Below, in pieces: positions 40,631-49,220 of a stretch of 64,000 bases of DNA (position 1 is its first letter; each line of letters begins with the position of its first letter). The stretch spans positions 124,001 to 188,000 of the forward strand of contig NC_014484.1 in assembly GCF_000147075.1 (NCBI RefSeq), in the 5' to 3' direction. Position numbers and translations under genes: made by a program. The DNA comes from Spirochaeta thermophila DSM 6192. GTDB lineage: Bacteria > Spirochaetota > Spirochaetia > Winmispirales > Winmispiraceae. A model generated the notes under the pieces. That model worked only from the letters and a program-made list of their open reading frames with translations. It searched no databases and was not told where the DNA came from.

Positions 40631-42172
40631 ATGAGGGGAGGAAGGTTCCACCTCGTGGTGGTCACGGGTGTGCTCCTCCTCATCCACGCGGGGGGACTCT
40701 TTCTCGTGGTGGAGACCGCCAAGAGCGGGGTACAGCGGGATCTCCGGCAGGAGCTCGATCGGGCCCACGAGGTGGCCGCCCTCTGGCGTGAGGGGGCTCT
40801 CGCCGCGGTGGAGGTGCTGGCGGCTCATCCCGCGGTGAGGGCGGTCCTTCTCGAGGAGGGATCCCCCTCCGACCTGATCCCTTTCCTGGAGGATCTCCTC
40901 GGACGCGTTCCTCTCTTCGAGCGTGTGTGTGTGCTTTCTCCTCTGGGCGATGCGCGTGTTTCGATTCCGGCCGGAGACCTCCCGTTCTGGAGGGAGCCTT
41001 TCTTCAGGAGGGCTTCCTCGAAGGCGGAGCGTCCGGTGTGGGAGGGAGTCTACCTCTCTCCCGTGTTCCTCTCGCACAAGGCCGTGGTGTGGATGAGGAG
41101 CCGGGGAGGGGCTCTCCTGGTGGTCTACCTCTCTCTGGATGATCTCGAGGAGAGGCTCCACCGCGTGGGATCCCATGTGGTGCTGCTCGATGGGTTCGGA
41201 ACTCCTCTCGAGGAGGAGCTCCTGGAGGAGCGCTTCCTCTCTATCCTACGCCGAGGGGATGGGGGTGTGGGGAGGATGCGGTATCAGGGGAGGTCGTGGT
41301 ACTACGGGATTTCCTGGATGGATGAGGTGGGTCTCTTTTTCGTGGCGATGCGTCCGGCCTCTATTGTGTTTCCTCCGCTCTTCTTGTTCCTGTGGGGTGT
41401 GCTCGCCGTGGGTGGCTACCTTGCGATCCTCCTGAGCGTGAAGGCCGGGGAGGGACGCGTGAGGGCCACGATCGATACGGTGTCCCGATCCAAGGGAGAG
41501 GATCTCTCCCTGTTGGGATTGACGGCCGATGTGGTTTCCAACCTCTTCACCGGTATGTACGGAATGGTGAAGACGATGCTGGGGGAGCTCGCACAGAGGG
41601 GAGGGGATGTGGCCGAGAGGGGCGTGGTCCTCGCCCGTGAGCTTGCGAAGGCCCGTGCCTTTGCGCACCAGGTCCGGATCCTCTCCAGGGGGGAGCCCGG
41701 GGATGTGGGGGTATGGACGGTGGTGAGCCTCATTGCACTGGTGGGGGAACGTCTGGGTGAGGATCTGGTCCGGAGGTTGGATGTGATTTCGGATCCCTCC
41801 CTTTCCTTCAGGGGAAGCCGGGAGCATGCAGCGATCGCCTTGGAGAATGTCGTGCGTGTGCTGTTCTCCTTCGACGAGGATGCGTTCGTGGTGTGCAGGA
41901 CCACACGGAGGGTCCTCAGCGGGGGAGAGTACACGATGATTTCGCTCTATACCCCGGCAGGGCCCGAGGGTTTCGCCTCCTCCTTTGGGGGTAGGCCCAT
42001 GGAGGGGGTGGATACCGGGCTCCAGGACCCAGGCATCCTCCTCGCGGAGAGAGTTCTCTCCTTGCAGGGCGGGTTTCTTGGATTCAGGGGAGTGGCGGGA
42101 GGGCTCCTGTGTGAGATGGCGCTTCCTGCCGGTGAGGATGTTCCCGGGAGCCGGGGTAGGCAGAAAGGGTGA
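40631..42172 (+). CDS. Membrane sensor protein with degenerate kinase-like output
   Basis: The 513-residue protein has TM1 (about 7-25), an extracytoplasmic Cache-like domain (about 30-235; ERVCVLSPLGDARVSIPAGD) and TM2 (about 240-265). The cytoplasmic part has a helical hairpin with no HisKA-type His-Glu motif. A C-terminal alpha/beta region follows, with ALENVVRVLFSF where a kinase N-box would be, but no DxGxG or GxGLG motif was found. It may be an inactive kinase that signals through partner contacts. The ATG at 40631 is 2 bases after the binding-protein stop. No cognate response regulator is adjacent; tkt follows after a control region. Confidence 0.65.
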   Translation: MRGGRFHLVVVTGVLLLIHAGGLFLVVETAKSGVQRDLRQELDRAHEVAALWREGALAAVEVLAAHPAVRAVLLEEGSPSDLIPFLEDLLGRVPLFERVCVLSPLGDARVSIPAGDLPFWREPFFRRASSKAERPVWEGVYLSPVFLSHKAVVWMRSRGGALLVVYLSLDDLEERLHRVGSHVVLLDGFGTPLEEELLEERFLSILRRGDGGVGRMRYQGRSWYYGISWMDEVGLFFVAMRPASIVFPPLFLFLWGVLAVGGYLAILLSVKAGEGRVRATIDTVSRSKGEDLSLLGLTADVVSNLFTGMYGMVKTMLGELAQRGGDVAERGVVLARELAKARAFAHQVRILSRGEPGDVGVWTVVSLIALVGERLGEDLVRRLDVISDPSLSFRGSREHAAIALENVVRVLFSFDEDAFVVCRTTRRVLSGGEYTMISLYTPAGPEGFASSFGGRPMEGVDTGLQDPGILLAERVLSLQGGFLGFRGVAGGLLCEMALPAGEDVPGSRGRQKG

Positions 42173-42184
42173 ATAGGTGTATCA

Positions 42185-42239
42185 TTGTGGAAGGAGTTTT
42201 TAAATGCTGATTATAAATCAGCACTGCCCTATTCCACAA
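42185..42239. promoter_or_regulatory. Nested inverted repeats in the tkt leader
   Basis: An outer pair TTGTGGAA (42185-42192) and TTCCACAA (42232-42239) encloses an inner palindrome TGCTGATTATAAATCAGCA (42205-42223, 8-base arms and a 3-base centre). All arms match perfectly. The inner palindrome sits over an AT-rich TTATAAA that could be part of a promoter. It may be an operator or an RNA hairpin controlling transketolase. The AAAGGAG of tkt lies just downstream. Confidence 0.55.
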
Positions 42240-42255
42240 ACCGAAAGGAGTCCGT

Positions 42256-44226
42256 ATGGACAGGAAAGCTCTGGAGAAGATAGCGCTCTCGGTACGTAGT
42301 CTCTCCATGGACGCGGTGGAGGCGGCCAAGTCGGGACATCCTGGTCTTCCTCTGGGTGCGGCAGAGATAGGTGCGGTGCTCTTCGGGGAGGTGCTCAGGC
42401 TCTCGCCTCATGATCCGGCCTGGATCAACCGGGATCGGTTCGTCCTCTCGGCAGGTCATGGTTCCATGTGGCTCTACTCCCTCCTCCACCTCGCCGGTTT
42501 CGATCTCCCCTTGGACGAGATCAAACGGTTCCGCCAGCTCGGTTCCAAGACGCCGGGGCATCCGGAGTACGGTCACACGGCCGGGGTGGAGACCACCACG
42601 GGCCCGCTCGGGCAAGGGTTTGCGAACGCGGTGGGCATGGCCATCGCGCAGGAGATGCTCGCCGCCAGGTTCAACACTCCGGAGTTCCCTCTCATCGATC
42701 ACTACGTGTACGCCCTCGCAGGCGACGGGTGTCTCATGGAGGGGGTGAGTGCAGAGGCCGCCTCTCTCGCGGGGCACCTCAAGCTCGGCAGGCTCATCGT
42801 GTTCTACGATTCGAACCGTATCACCATAGAGGGTGAGACCGACCTCGCCTTCACCGAGGATGTGGGTGCTCGTTTCAGTGCGTACGGCTGGCAGGTCTTG
42901 GAAGGCGACGGGTACGACATGGAGGGGATCCTCTCCCTCGTCGAGAAGGCGAAGGCCGAACGGGAACGCCCGACGCTCATCATCCTTCACACCACGATCG
43001 GGAAAGGCGCTCCGAACAAGGCCGGCTCCCACGAGGTGCACGGCGCTCCGTTGGGGCCCGAGGAGGTGAAGGCCTCGAAACGGAGGCTGGGGATCCCCGA
43101 GGACGTGCAGTTCTACGTGGCACCCGAGGCCTACGCCTACTTCGAGGAGCGACGGAAGGCCTGGAGGGGGGAGTACGACAGGTGGCAGCGGATGTTCTCC
43201 GAGTGGGCGCGCACGTACCCCGAGAAGAAGGCGGAATGGGACAGGTTCTTCGGCCCGGTCGATCTCTCGAAGGTGAGCTTCCCCTCTTTCGAGCGTGGGA
43301 GCAAGGTGGCGACCAGAAAGGCGAGCGGGGAGGTGCTCAAGGCCCTTGCCGCAGGTGTCCCGAACCTGGTGGGCGGGTCCGCGGATCTCGCGCCGTCCAA
43401 CAACACGGCCCTCCCCGGATATGGGGACTTCAGTGTCGAGGATCGTACGGGGAGGACCCTCCACTACGGGGTGAGGGAGCACGCCATGGGGGCCGTGGCG
43501 AACGGTATCGCCCTCTATGGGGGCCTCCGCACCTTCTGCGCCACCTTCCTGGTCTTTTCAGACTACATGCGTCCCCCCATCAGGCTCGCCGCCCTCATGG
43601 GGCTCCCCGTGACGTACGTCTTCACCCACGACTCGATCTTCGTCGGAGAGGACGGCCCGACCCACCAGCCGGTGGAGCACCTGGCCTCCCTCCGTGCCAT
43701 TCCCAACCTCCTGGTGCTGAGGCCGGGGGATGCGGAGGAGACGGTGTTGGCCTGGAGGCTCGCCATGGAGAGCTCCTCCACCCCGGTGGTGCTCGCCCTC
43801 TCACGGCAGGGACTGCCCGTCTACGAGAAGCCTGCAGCCTGGGAAGAGGACGCACGGCGTGGGGCTTACGTGGTGAAGGACTGCGAGGGCACCCCCGATG
43901 TGGTGGTGGTGGCCACCGGGTCCGAGGTCTCGCTCGCCCTTGCGGCCGCAGGAGAGGCGGAAGGAAGGCGGGTCAGGGTGGTCTCCATGCTTTCGAGGGA
44001 GCTCTTCCTCTCACAGGACGAAGCCTTCCGGGAGAGGATCGTTCCCCGCGATGTGAGGACCGTGGTGGTGGAAGCCGGTGTGGCCCTCGGATGGGAGGGG
44101 TTCGTCGCCCGGAGGGACGACCTCGTCACCCTGGATCGATTCGGCTTGTCCGGTCCCGGGGGCCAGGTGGCCGAGGCGCTCGGCCTCTCGAAGGAGCGGG
44201 TGAAACAGAGGATCATGGGGCAGTGA
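42256..44226 (+). CDS. tkt: Transketolase
   Basis: The 656-residue TPP- and Mg-dependent enzyme exchanges two-carbon units between pentose and triose phosphates. Motifs are [46 protein letters not shown], the TPP motif [20 protein letters not shown]...DSNRI, and [19 protein letters not shown]. Length is normal for the bacterial single-chain form. AAAGGAG precedes the ATG. A strong terminator follows 10 bases after the stop. It is paired with xylB, which points to pentose catabolism. Confidence 0.96.
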   Translation: MDRKALEKIALSVRSLSMDAVEAAKSGHPGLPLGAAEIGAVLFGEVLRLSPHDPAWINRDRFVLSAGHGSMWLYSLLHLAGFDLPLDEIKRFRQLGSKTPGHPEYGHTAGVETTTGPLGQGFANAVGMAIAQEMLAARFNTPEFPLIDHYVYALAGDGCLMEGVSAEAASLAGHLKLGRLIVFYDSNRITIEGETDLAFTEDVGARFSAYGWQVLEGDGYDMEGILSLVEKAKAERERPTLIILHTTIGKGAPNKAGSHEVHGAPLGPEEVKASKRRLGIPEDVQFYVAPEAYAYFEERRKAWRGEYDRWQRMFSEWARTYPEKKAEWDRFFGPVDLSKVSFPSFERGSKVATRKASGEVLKALAAGVPNLVGGSADLAPSNNTALPGYGDFSVEDRTGRTLHYGVREHAMGAVANGIALYGGLRTFCATFLVFSDYMRPPIRLAALMGLPVTYVFTHDSIFVGEDGPTHQPVEHLASLRAIPNLLVLRPGDAEETVLAWRLAMESSSTPVVLALSRQGLPVYEKPAAWEEDARRGAYVVKDCEGTPDVVVVATGSEVSLALAAAGEAEGRRVRVVSMLSRELFLSQDEAFRERIVPRDVRTVVVEAGVALGWEGFVARRDDLVTLDRFGLSGPGGQVAEALGLSKERVKQRIMGQ

Positions 44227-44236
44227 GAGACGTCGA

Positions 44237-44261
44237 CCGCCCGGTTTCCGGGCGGTTTTTT
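44237..44261 (+). terminator. Rho-independent terminator after tkt
   Basis: CCGCCCGG-TTT-CCGGGCGG forms a perfect 8-base-pair stem with a 3-base loop, followed directly by six T. Confidence 0.92.
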
Positions 44262-44293
44262 CGTGGGGGATAGTGTACGAGTCTTTTTAAAAG

Positions 44294-44305
44294 GTTTTGC
44301 AAAAC
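44294..44305. promoter_or_regulatory. Operator-like palindrome upstream of xylB
   Basis: GTTTTGCAAAAC is a perfect 12-base palindrome covering the -35 element of the xylB promoter. A repressor bound here would block RNA polymerase. The centre TTGCAA resembles sites of LacI/ROK-type sugar regulators, but no regulator gene is adjacent. Confidence 0.55.
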
Positions 44306-44325
44306 ACGGGAGAGTGTGCTAGTAT
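44297..44325 (+). promoter_or_regulatory. Promoter of xylB
   Basis: TTGCAA (44297-44302) and TAGTAT (44320-44325) are separated by exactly 17 bases, with the predicted transcription start near 44332 and AAAGGAG at 44344-44350. Confidence 0.65.
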
Positions 44326-44356
44326 GTGAGTATCACCTTTACGAAAGGAGTTGGTC

Positions 44357-45859
44357 ATGGCATACCTTCTCGGATTCGATGTGGGAAGCTCTTCCATAAA
44401 GGCCTCTCTCCTGGATGCGGAGACGGGAAAGAGGGTGGCCCAGGCCGTCTCTCCGCAGGTTGAACTGGAGATCAAGGCGCTGAAACCGGGGTGGGCCGAG
44501 CAGAGCCCCCTCACCTGGTGGGAACACGTGAAGCGGGCCGCGGCCATGGTGAGGGAGCAGGCCCCCTCCGGGATGGCCCAGGTGGCGGGTATCGGGATCT
44601 CCTACCAGATGCACGGGCTCGTGACGTTGGACAGGGAGGGGAGGCCGCTCCGTGATGCCATCATCTGGTGTGACAGCAGGGCCGTGCCCTATGGGGAGAA
44701 GGCCTTCAGAGCGCTCGGACCCGAGCGATGTCTCGCCGAGTTGCTCAACTCGCCCGGCAATTTCACGGCCGCGAAGCTCGCGTGGGTGAAGGAGCATGAA
44801 CCCGATGTCTTTGAGAGGATCTGGAAGATCATGCTCCCCGGGGACTACATCGCGTACCGTTTCACGGGGAGGGTGGCGACCACCCCTTCGGGGTTGAGCG
44901 AAGGTATCCTCTGGGACGTGAAGGATGACGGACCCGCCCGCTTCCTCATGGAGTACTTCGGCTTCCCCGAGGATATCCTGCCCGAGGTGGTACCCTCGTT
45001 CTCCGATCAGGGGCGCGTCCTCAAGGAGGTGGCCGAGGAACTGGGGATTCCCGCGGGGGTCCCCGTGGCCTACCGGGCGGGGGACCAGCCGAACAACGCC
45101 TTCTCCCTGGCGGTGCTCAATCCGGGAGAGGCGGCCGCCACGGCGGGTACTTCGGGGGTGGTCTACGGCGTGACCGACCGACCGGCCTATGATACCCGAT
45201 CCCGTGTGAACACCTTCGTCCACGTGAACCACGGGAAAACCCATCCCCGTTACGGGGTGCTCCTCTGCCTCAACGGTACGGGGATCCTCAACCGGTGGGT
45301 CAAGCAACAGGCGGTGGATCTCGACGATCGTACGGTGGGCTACGAGGTCCTCAACGAGTGGGCCTCCCGGGTGCCCGTGGGGAGCGAGGGGGTGGTGATC
45401 CTGCCGTACGGGAACGGGGCGGAACGGACCCTGGAGAACAGGGACATCGGGGGCTCGATCCATCACCTCAACTTCAACATACACCGGCGGGAGCATCTCC
45501 TCAGGGCCGCACAGGAGGGGATCGTCTTCGCCCTTGCGTATGGCATGGAGATCATGGAGGAGATGGGGATGCCCACCGAGGTGGTACGCGCCGGGCATGC
45601 GAACATGTTCCTGAGCCCCCTCTTCAGGGAGGCCTTTGCGAACACCACGGGTGCGAGAATAGAGTTGTTCGATACGGATGGTTCGGAAGGTGCGGCGAGG
45701 GGTGCGGGCGTGGGTGTCGGGATCTACTCCAGGCCGGAGGAGGCCTACGTGGGGCTCTCCCGGAAGGGGGAGGTCTCGCCGGAGCCGGACCTCATGGAGC
45801 GATACCGCGAGGCCTACGAACGGTGGAAGGAGACCCTCCGCACCGTGTTGGGCGGGTAG
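44357..45859 (+). CDS. xylB: FGGY-family sugar kinase, probably xylulokinase
   Basis: The 500-residue kinase has the ATPase phosphate-1 motif YLLGFDVGSSSIKASLLD, GISYQMHGLVTLD, IIWCDSR, the catalytic Asp in RAGDQPNNAFS, and GTSGVVYGV. The His in YQMHG fits xylulokinases (QMHG) better than glycerol kinases. It phosphorylates xylulose, making the substrate for transketolase. The ATG at 44357 is chosen from AAAGGAG spacing; a TTG two codons earlier is less likely. Substrate specificity is inferred from motif and from neighbouring tkt. No xylose isomerase gene is adjacent. Confidence 0.88.
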   Translation: MAYLLGFDVGSSSIKASLLDAETGKRVAQAVSPQVELEIKALKPGWAEQSPLTWWEHVKRAAAMVREQAPSGMAQVAGIGISYQMHGLVTLDREGRPLRDAIIWCDSRAVPYGEKAFRALGPERCLAELLNSPGNFTAAKLAWVKEHEPDVFERIWKIMLPGDYIAYRFTGRVATTPSGLSEGILWDVKDDGPARFLMEYFGFPEDILPEVVPSFSDQGRVLKEVAEELGIPAGVPVAYRAGDQPNNAFSLAVLNPGEAAATAGTSGVVYGVTDRPAYDTRSRVNTFVHVNHGKTHPRYGVLLCLNGTGILNRWVKQQAVDLDDRTVGYEVLNEWASRVPVGSEGVVILPYGNGAERTLENRDIGGSIHHLNFNIHRREHLLRAAQEGIVFALAYGMEIMEEMGMPTEVVRAGHANMFLSPLFREAFANTTGARIELFDTDGSEGAARGAGVGVGIYSRPEEAYVGLSRKGEVSPEPDLMERYREAYERWKETLRTVLGG

Positions 45860-45879
45860 GTGAGTCGGACCATGCGCGG

Positions 45880-45900
45880 GAGGGGCCGCACCGGCCCCTC
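45880..45900. terminator. Hairpin between convergent genes
   Basis: GAGGGGCCG-CAC-CGGCCCCTC is a perfect 9-base-pair stem with a 3-base loop in the 58-base gap between xylB and the opposing gene. There is no long T tract on either side, so it is a probable but weak bidirectional terminator. Confidence 0.5.
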
Positions 45901-45917
45901 TTCCCGTGTGGGGAGGA

Positions 45918-47738
45918 TCAGTAGGTGACGAGGATCCGCTCCCTCTGCTCCCTGTGCCGGTACTTCACGTAGAGGGTCTCGTTCCCGGGGGTATAGTACG
46001 CACCCATGGGATAGATCTCGAACACCGGGGTGGTACGCCAGGTGAGTCTGAGTATCTCGAGCCGGGTGTAGGGGCGGACGCCCTGGATCACCATGTGATG
46101 GATCCACCCTTCCGGGAACTCGAACTCCATGAGCAGTTCCGTCTCTGAGACCGAGATCCGGGGAAACTCGAGGATGGTCCACACCCACCCTGTGAGATCT
46201 TCCCCCTGCAGGAGGGGGACGATGTGAGGAAGGGGGGCGTCGGGCATCACGAAGGGGTAGACTTCTTCGGGGAAGACGATCCCTTCCCTCTGCCGGGGGT
46301 CGTCCACCGGGAAGGAGGCGGGAAGGGTACCCGAGGGCCCCACGAGTTTGAGCGAGGAGACGTAGAGGTCGCGGGAGACTTCCTCCATGAGGGGGTCTCC
46401 CCTCCGTGCGCCCTCCATGGAGAGGATGGCTGCGGCGGCCAGGGAGAGCCGGATGTCGGCCCGTCCGCCGCTCGCCACGAAGAGTCCCTCGTCGGTGAGG
46501 GTGAGTGCGGGGTAGAGGACGGTGTCGAAGAGAGGCTCGATGGGTGTCGTATCGAGGAGCGCGGGGGAGGATCGCCGGACGCGGTGGAAGAGCCGGAGGA
46601 GTTCGAGCGCCTGGGCAGGAGAGAGACGTTCCGGATCGAGGGACGAGAGGAGTCCCTGCACCCGGGAGAGCCATCTCCCGCTTCCCCCGAGGGTCCGGCT
46701 CATGACGAGCAGGTCGTAGAGATCGGGTATCGTGTGGAGCGGGGAGGGTGCGCCGGGGGAGAGCGAGTCGAGGTAGGCCTCGAGGAGGTCGTCCAGGTCC
46801 TGGAAGAAGGCCTCGGAGGTGCGTTGGAGATCTCCCAGATAGGGATTCGAGAGAAAGGTGAAGGCCGCAGGATGTGCCTCCCTCATACGGGCGAGGGTGT
46901 CCACCACGTCCGGGAAGGTGTTCCTGCGTATGGACTCCGCAGCATACGCGATCACCGTCTCCTCATGGATCCCTCGTTCCGTCTCGTAGTTCCAGACGAG
47001 CCGGTCCGGGAGGAGACGCGACTGCCAGCCCTTGTAGGCCGAGTCCACGAACTGCTGGATGGCCGCGGCGACCTGGCGCGGGGTGATGGACCTGTTCTGA
47101 CTCCGGTACCAGAAGGCGAAGACCGCTTTCCCTCCCGAGGGCGCGCCGAGGGTGAGCGTTCCGTTCCCGTCCCGGGAGAGCCCCACCTCGAGTATCCGCT
47201 GTTCGAGGAGGATGCGGGAGGTTCCGGGAAGGGAGAGGTAGTACTGGTCGTCCCCCGAGGGGTTGAGGGCGAGTATCGGAAGGTCTTCGGCGACCTGCGC
47301 CTTGAGGCCACCGGAGAGGGAGAAGGGTATGGTGAGCCTGGTCATCCGCGGTGGAGCGCTGAGGACGATGCGAAGGGAGTCTCCGACCGAAGGAATGATC
47401 CGGATCCGGACCCCTTCCGAGGCCTCGATGGTGAGTTCGTCGGAGGACCCGGTGAAGGCGAGGGGTACCACGGGGAGTTTCCCGCCGGAATCGGTGGAAG
47501 CTTCCAGTGGTGTTTTCCGCGAAAAGCGAAGGGAGAGACCGTGGTAGTCAATACGCACCTCCTCGAGTATGGATACCCCTTCCGGTCCCGGTACCTCGCG
47601 GGTGTGGACGGTGAGACCGTGCCAGGAGGAGGTGAGCACCCTGCCTCCCGAGAAGGAGAGGAGGACGACGAGGAAGAGGAGGAAGAGATAGCCGACAGGG
47701 AGGAGGAGACGGTACCACGTTCTTTTGACCTCGATCAT
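45918..47738 (-). CDS. Large membrane-anchored exported protein of unknown function
   Basis: The 606-residue protein has one N-terminal TM helix (about 8-30, LLLPVGYLFLLFLVVLLSF). A beta-rich domain follows (about 35-230), then a long helical domain (about 250-480) with WNYETERGIHEETVIAYAAES, and a C-terminal beta-rich end with ILVTY. I recognise no family or enzyme motif. By topology most of it is outside the cytoplasm. The ATG at 47738 is chosen because it coincides with the start point of a consensus promoter; an in-frame ATG at 47747 lies inside the -10 box. It is alone on its strand between convergent xylB and a divergent TPR lipoprotein. Confidence 0.75.
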   Translation of the reverse strand: MIEVKRTWYRLLLPVGYLFLLFLVVLLSFSGGRVLTSSWHGLTVHTREVPGPEGVSILEEVRIDYHGLSLRFSRKTPLEASTDSGGKLPVVPLAFTGSSDELTIEASEGVRIRIIPSVGDSLRIVLSAPPRMTRLTIPFSLSGGLKAQVAEDLPILALNPSGDDQYYLSLPGTSRILLEQRILEVGLSRDGNGTLTLGAPSGGKAVFAFWYRSQNRSITPRQVAAAIQQFVDSAYKGWQSRLLPDRLVWNYETERGIHEETVIAYAAESIRRNTFPDVVDTLARMREAHPAAFTFLSNPYLGDLQRTSEAFFQDLDDLLEAYLDSLSPGAPSPLHTIPDLYDLLVMSRTLGGSGRWLSRVQGLLSSLDPERLSPAQALELLRLFHRVRRSSPALLDTTPIEPLFDTVLYPALTLTDEGLFVASGGRADIRLSLAAAAILSMEGARRGDPLMEEVSRDLYVSSLKLVGPSGTLPASFPVDDPRQREGIVFPEEVYPFVMPDAPLPHIVPLLQGEDLTGWVWTILEFPRISVSETELLMEFEFPEGWIHHMVIQGVRPYTRLEILRLTWRTTPVFEIYPMGAYYTPGNETLYVKYRHREQRERILVTY

Positions 47739-47745
47739 CGGCCGC

Positions 47746-47774
47746 ATTCTAACAACAGGGAGGTGGAATGTCAA
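47746..47774 (-). promoter_or_regulatory. Near-consensus promoter, probably giving a leaderless mRNA
   Basis: On the minus strand TTGACA (47774-47769) and TAGAAT (47751-47746) are separated by 17 bases. The expected start lies 7-8 bases downstream, on the ATG at 47738. No Shine-Dalgarno site is present. Confidence 0.7.
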
Positions 47775-47806
47775 AGAGGACCGGTGTGTGAAGGGGAAGT
47801 GACTCC

Positions 47807-47835
47807 TTGCACCTCGTGAGGGGCTCGGGTAAAGT
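47807..47835 (+). promoter_or_regulatory. Promoter of the TPR-DHH-TraB-YdcF gene group
   Basis: TTGCAC (47807-47812) and TAAAGT (47830-47835) with a 17-base spacer lie before the ATG at 47856, which has GGGAGG upstream. Confidence 0.55.
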
Positions 47836-47855
47836 TGTGGGCGCGGGAGGTACCG

Positions 47856-49220
47856 ATGAGACTGCGGATCGTTCCGGTCTGCGCGGCGTCGTTTCTGGTG
47901 ATGATCTCGATGGGCTGCAGGACGACACAGCCCGGTGAGACCGTGCTGCCCGAGGAGGAGTTCCCCTATCAGGCGATCAGCTACTTCGTGGAACTCGGCA
48001 GGCCCGAGGACGCCATCAGGGCCTTCGAGGAGGCCTCCGCCCGTGCCCCGGAGGATCCCGAGACCCGGCTCCTCTACGTGAACCTCCTCCTCATGGCGGG
48101 GAAGGAGACGGAGGCCGAGGCGGAGCTCTCGAAGATCCTCGAGGAGTACCCCGACCACGTGGGTGCCCTCTACACCCTCGCCCTCCTCGAGGGTGCCCGG
48201 GGCAGGGAAGAGGAACACCGACGTCTCCTCGAGCGCATCCTGGTCCTGGATCCCCACCACACGGGTGCGAGAGCCGCGCTCGGCGAGCTCCTTCTCTCGA
48301 AGAAACAGTACGCACGGGCCGAGAAGGAGTTCACCACGGTTCTCGAGCAAGATCCCGGGGACCTGGTGGCCCTCGTAGGACTCGGCAACGTGTACCTCAG
48401 GACCAGGAAGGCCGAGAAGGCGGCCGAAGTGCTCACCCGGGCGATCCAGGAGGCCCCCGACTATCCTTTCGCCTATGCCGACAGGGCGAGGGCCTGGCAG
48501 ATGCTGGATGAGCCCGAGAAGGCGGAGCGGGACATCTCACGGGCGATCGAACTCGACCCGGGGTTCTCATGGCACTACTACGACCGCGCGAGGATCCTCA
48601 TCTCGGAGGGACAGATGGATCGGGCCCTGGAGGATCTCTCACGCGCGATCCTCCTGGATCCTTCCAATTTTCTCGCCTATGTCTACAGGGCGAGGATATA
48701 CGACGGCAAGGGCATGATGAAGGAGGCCTGCAGCGACTATGCCCGGGCCCTGGAGCTCAGGCCGGACTACTATTACATCTACGTCCCTTACGCGGTGAGT
48801 CTCTACCATGAAAAGGACTACCGAGGGGCTGCGGGGTACTTCGACAAGGGGTTCGATGCGTACCCCTCCGAATACCCTCTGATCCTCCTTGCGGCCACGG
48901 CCTACAAACGCGCCGGGGACGACCGGATGATGCGGGACTATCTCACCCGGAGGATGCCTCAGATCCCCCGGGACTCCATCTACTACTTCGTGGCGCGTTA
49001 CTACCTCGAGGGGAAGGGTGACAGCCTGGTCCTCACCAGGCTTCGGGACATAGCGGACAAGGTCGAGAGGACGAGGGTGTACTTCTTCCTGGGGATCATG
49101 GCCGAAGAGGAGGGCCATCCCCGGCTCGCCCAGACCTACTTCACCGAGGTGGCGGACAACCCCTCCCTCCGGGCGATCGAGGGAAGGATGGCGTCGTGGG
49201 AGATGGAGAAGTACCGATGA
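47856..49220 (+). CDS. TPR-repeat lipoprotein
   Basis: The 454-residue product has a lipoprotein signal (FLVMISMGC) and then at least eight tetratricopeptide repeats. Clear ones are AISYFVELGRPEDAIRAFEE, KKQYARAEKEFTTVLEQDPG, RTRKAEKAAEVLTRAIQEAP and LDEPEKAERDISRAIELDPG. TPR proteins scaffold other proteins; this one would do so at the membrane outside the cytoplasm. GGGAGG precedes the ATG at 47856. The stop overlaps the DHH gene start (ATGA), implying coupled translation. Confidence 0.88.
   Translation: MRLRIVPVCAASFLVMISMGCRTTQPGETVLPEEEFPYQAISYFVELGRPEDAIRAFEEASARAPEDPETRLLYVNLLLMAGKETEAEAELSKILEEYPDHVGALYTLALLEGARGREEEHRRLLERILVLDPHHTGARAALGELLLSKKQYARAEKEFTTVLEQDPGDLVALVGLGNVYLRTRKAEKAAEVLTRAIQEAPDYPFAYADRARAWQMLDEPEKAERDISRAIELDPGFSWHYYDRARILISEGQMDRALEDLSRAILLDPSNFLAYVYRARIYDGKGMMKEACSDYARALELRPDYYYIYVPYAVSLYHEKDYRGAAGYFDKGFDAYPSEYPLILLAATAYKRAGDDRMMRDYLTRRMPQIPRDSIYYFVARYYLEGKGDSLVLTRLRDIADKVERTRVYFFLGIMAEEEGHPRLAQTYFTEVADNPSLRAIEGRMASWEMEKYR

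Noticed and set aside
42185-42239. Rex operator formed by TTGTGGAA and TTCCACAA
   Set aside because: The half-sites resemble Rex half-sites but are about 39 bases apart and contain an extra G, unlike the compact Rex palindrome; kept only as an inverted repeat.
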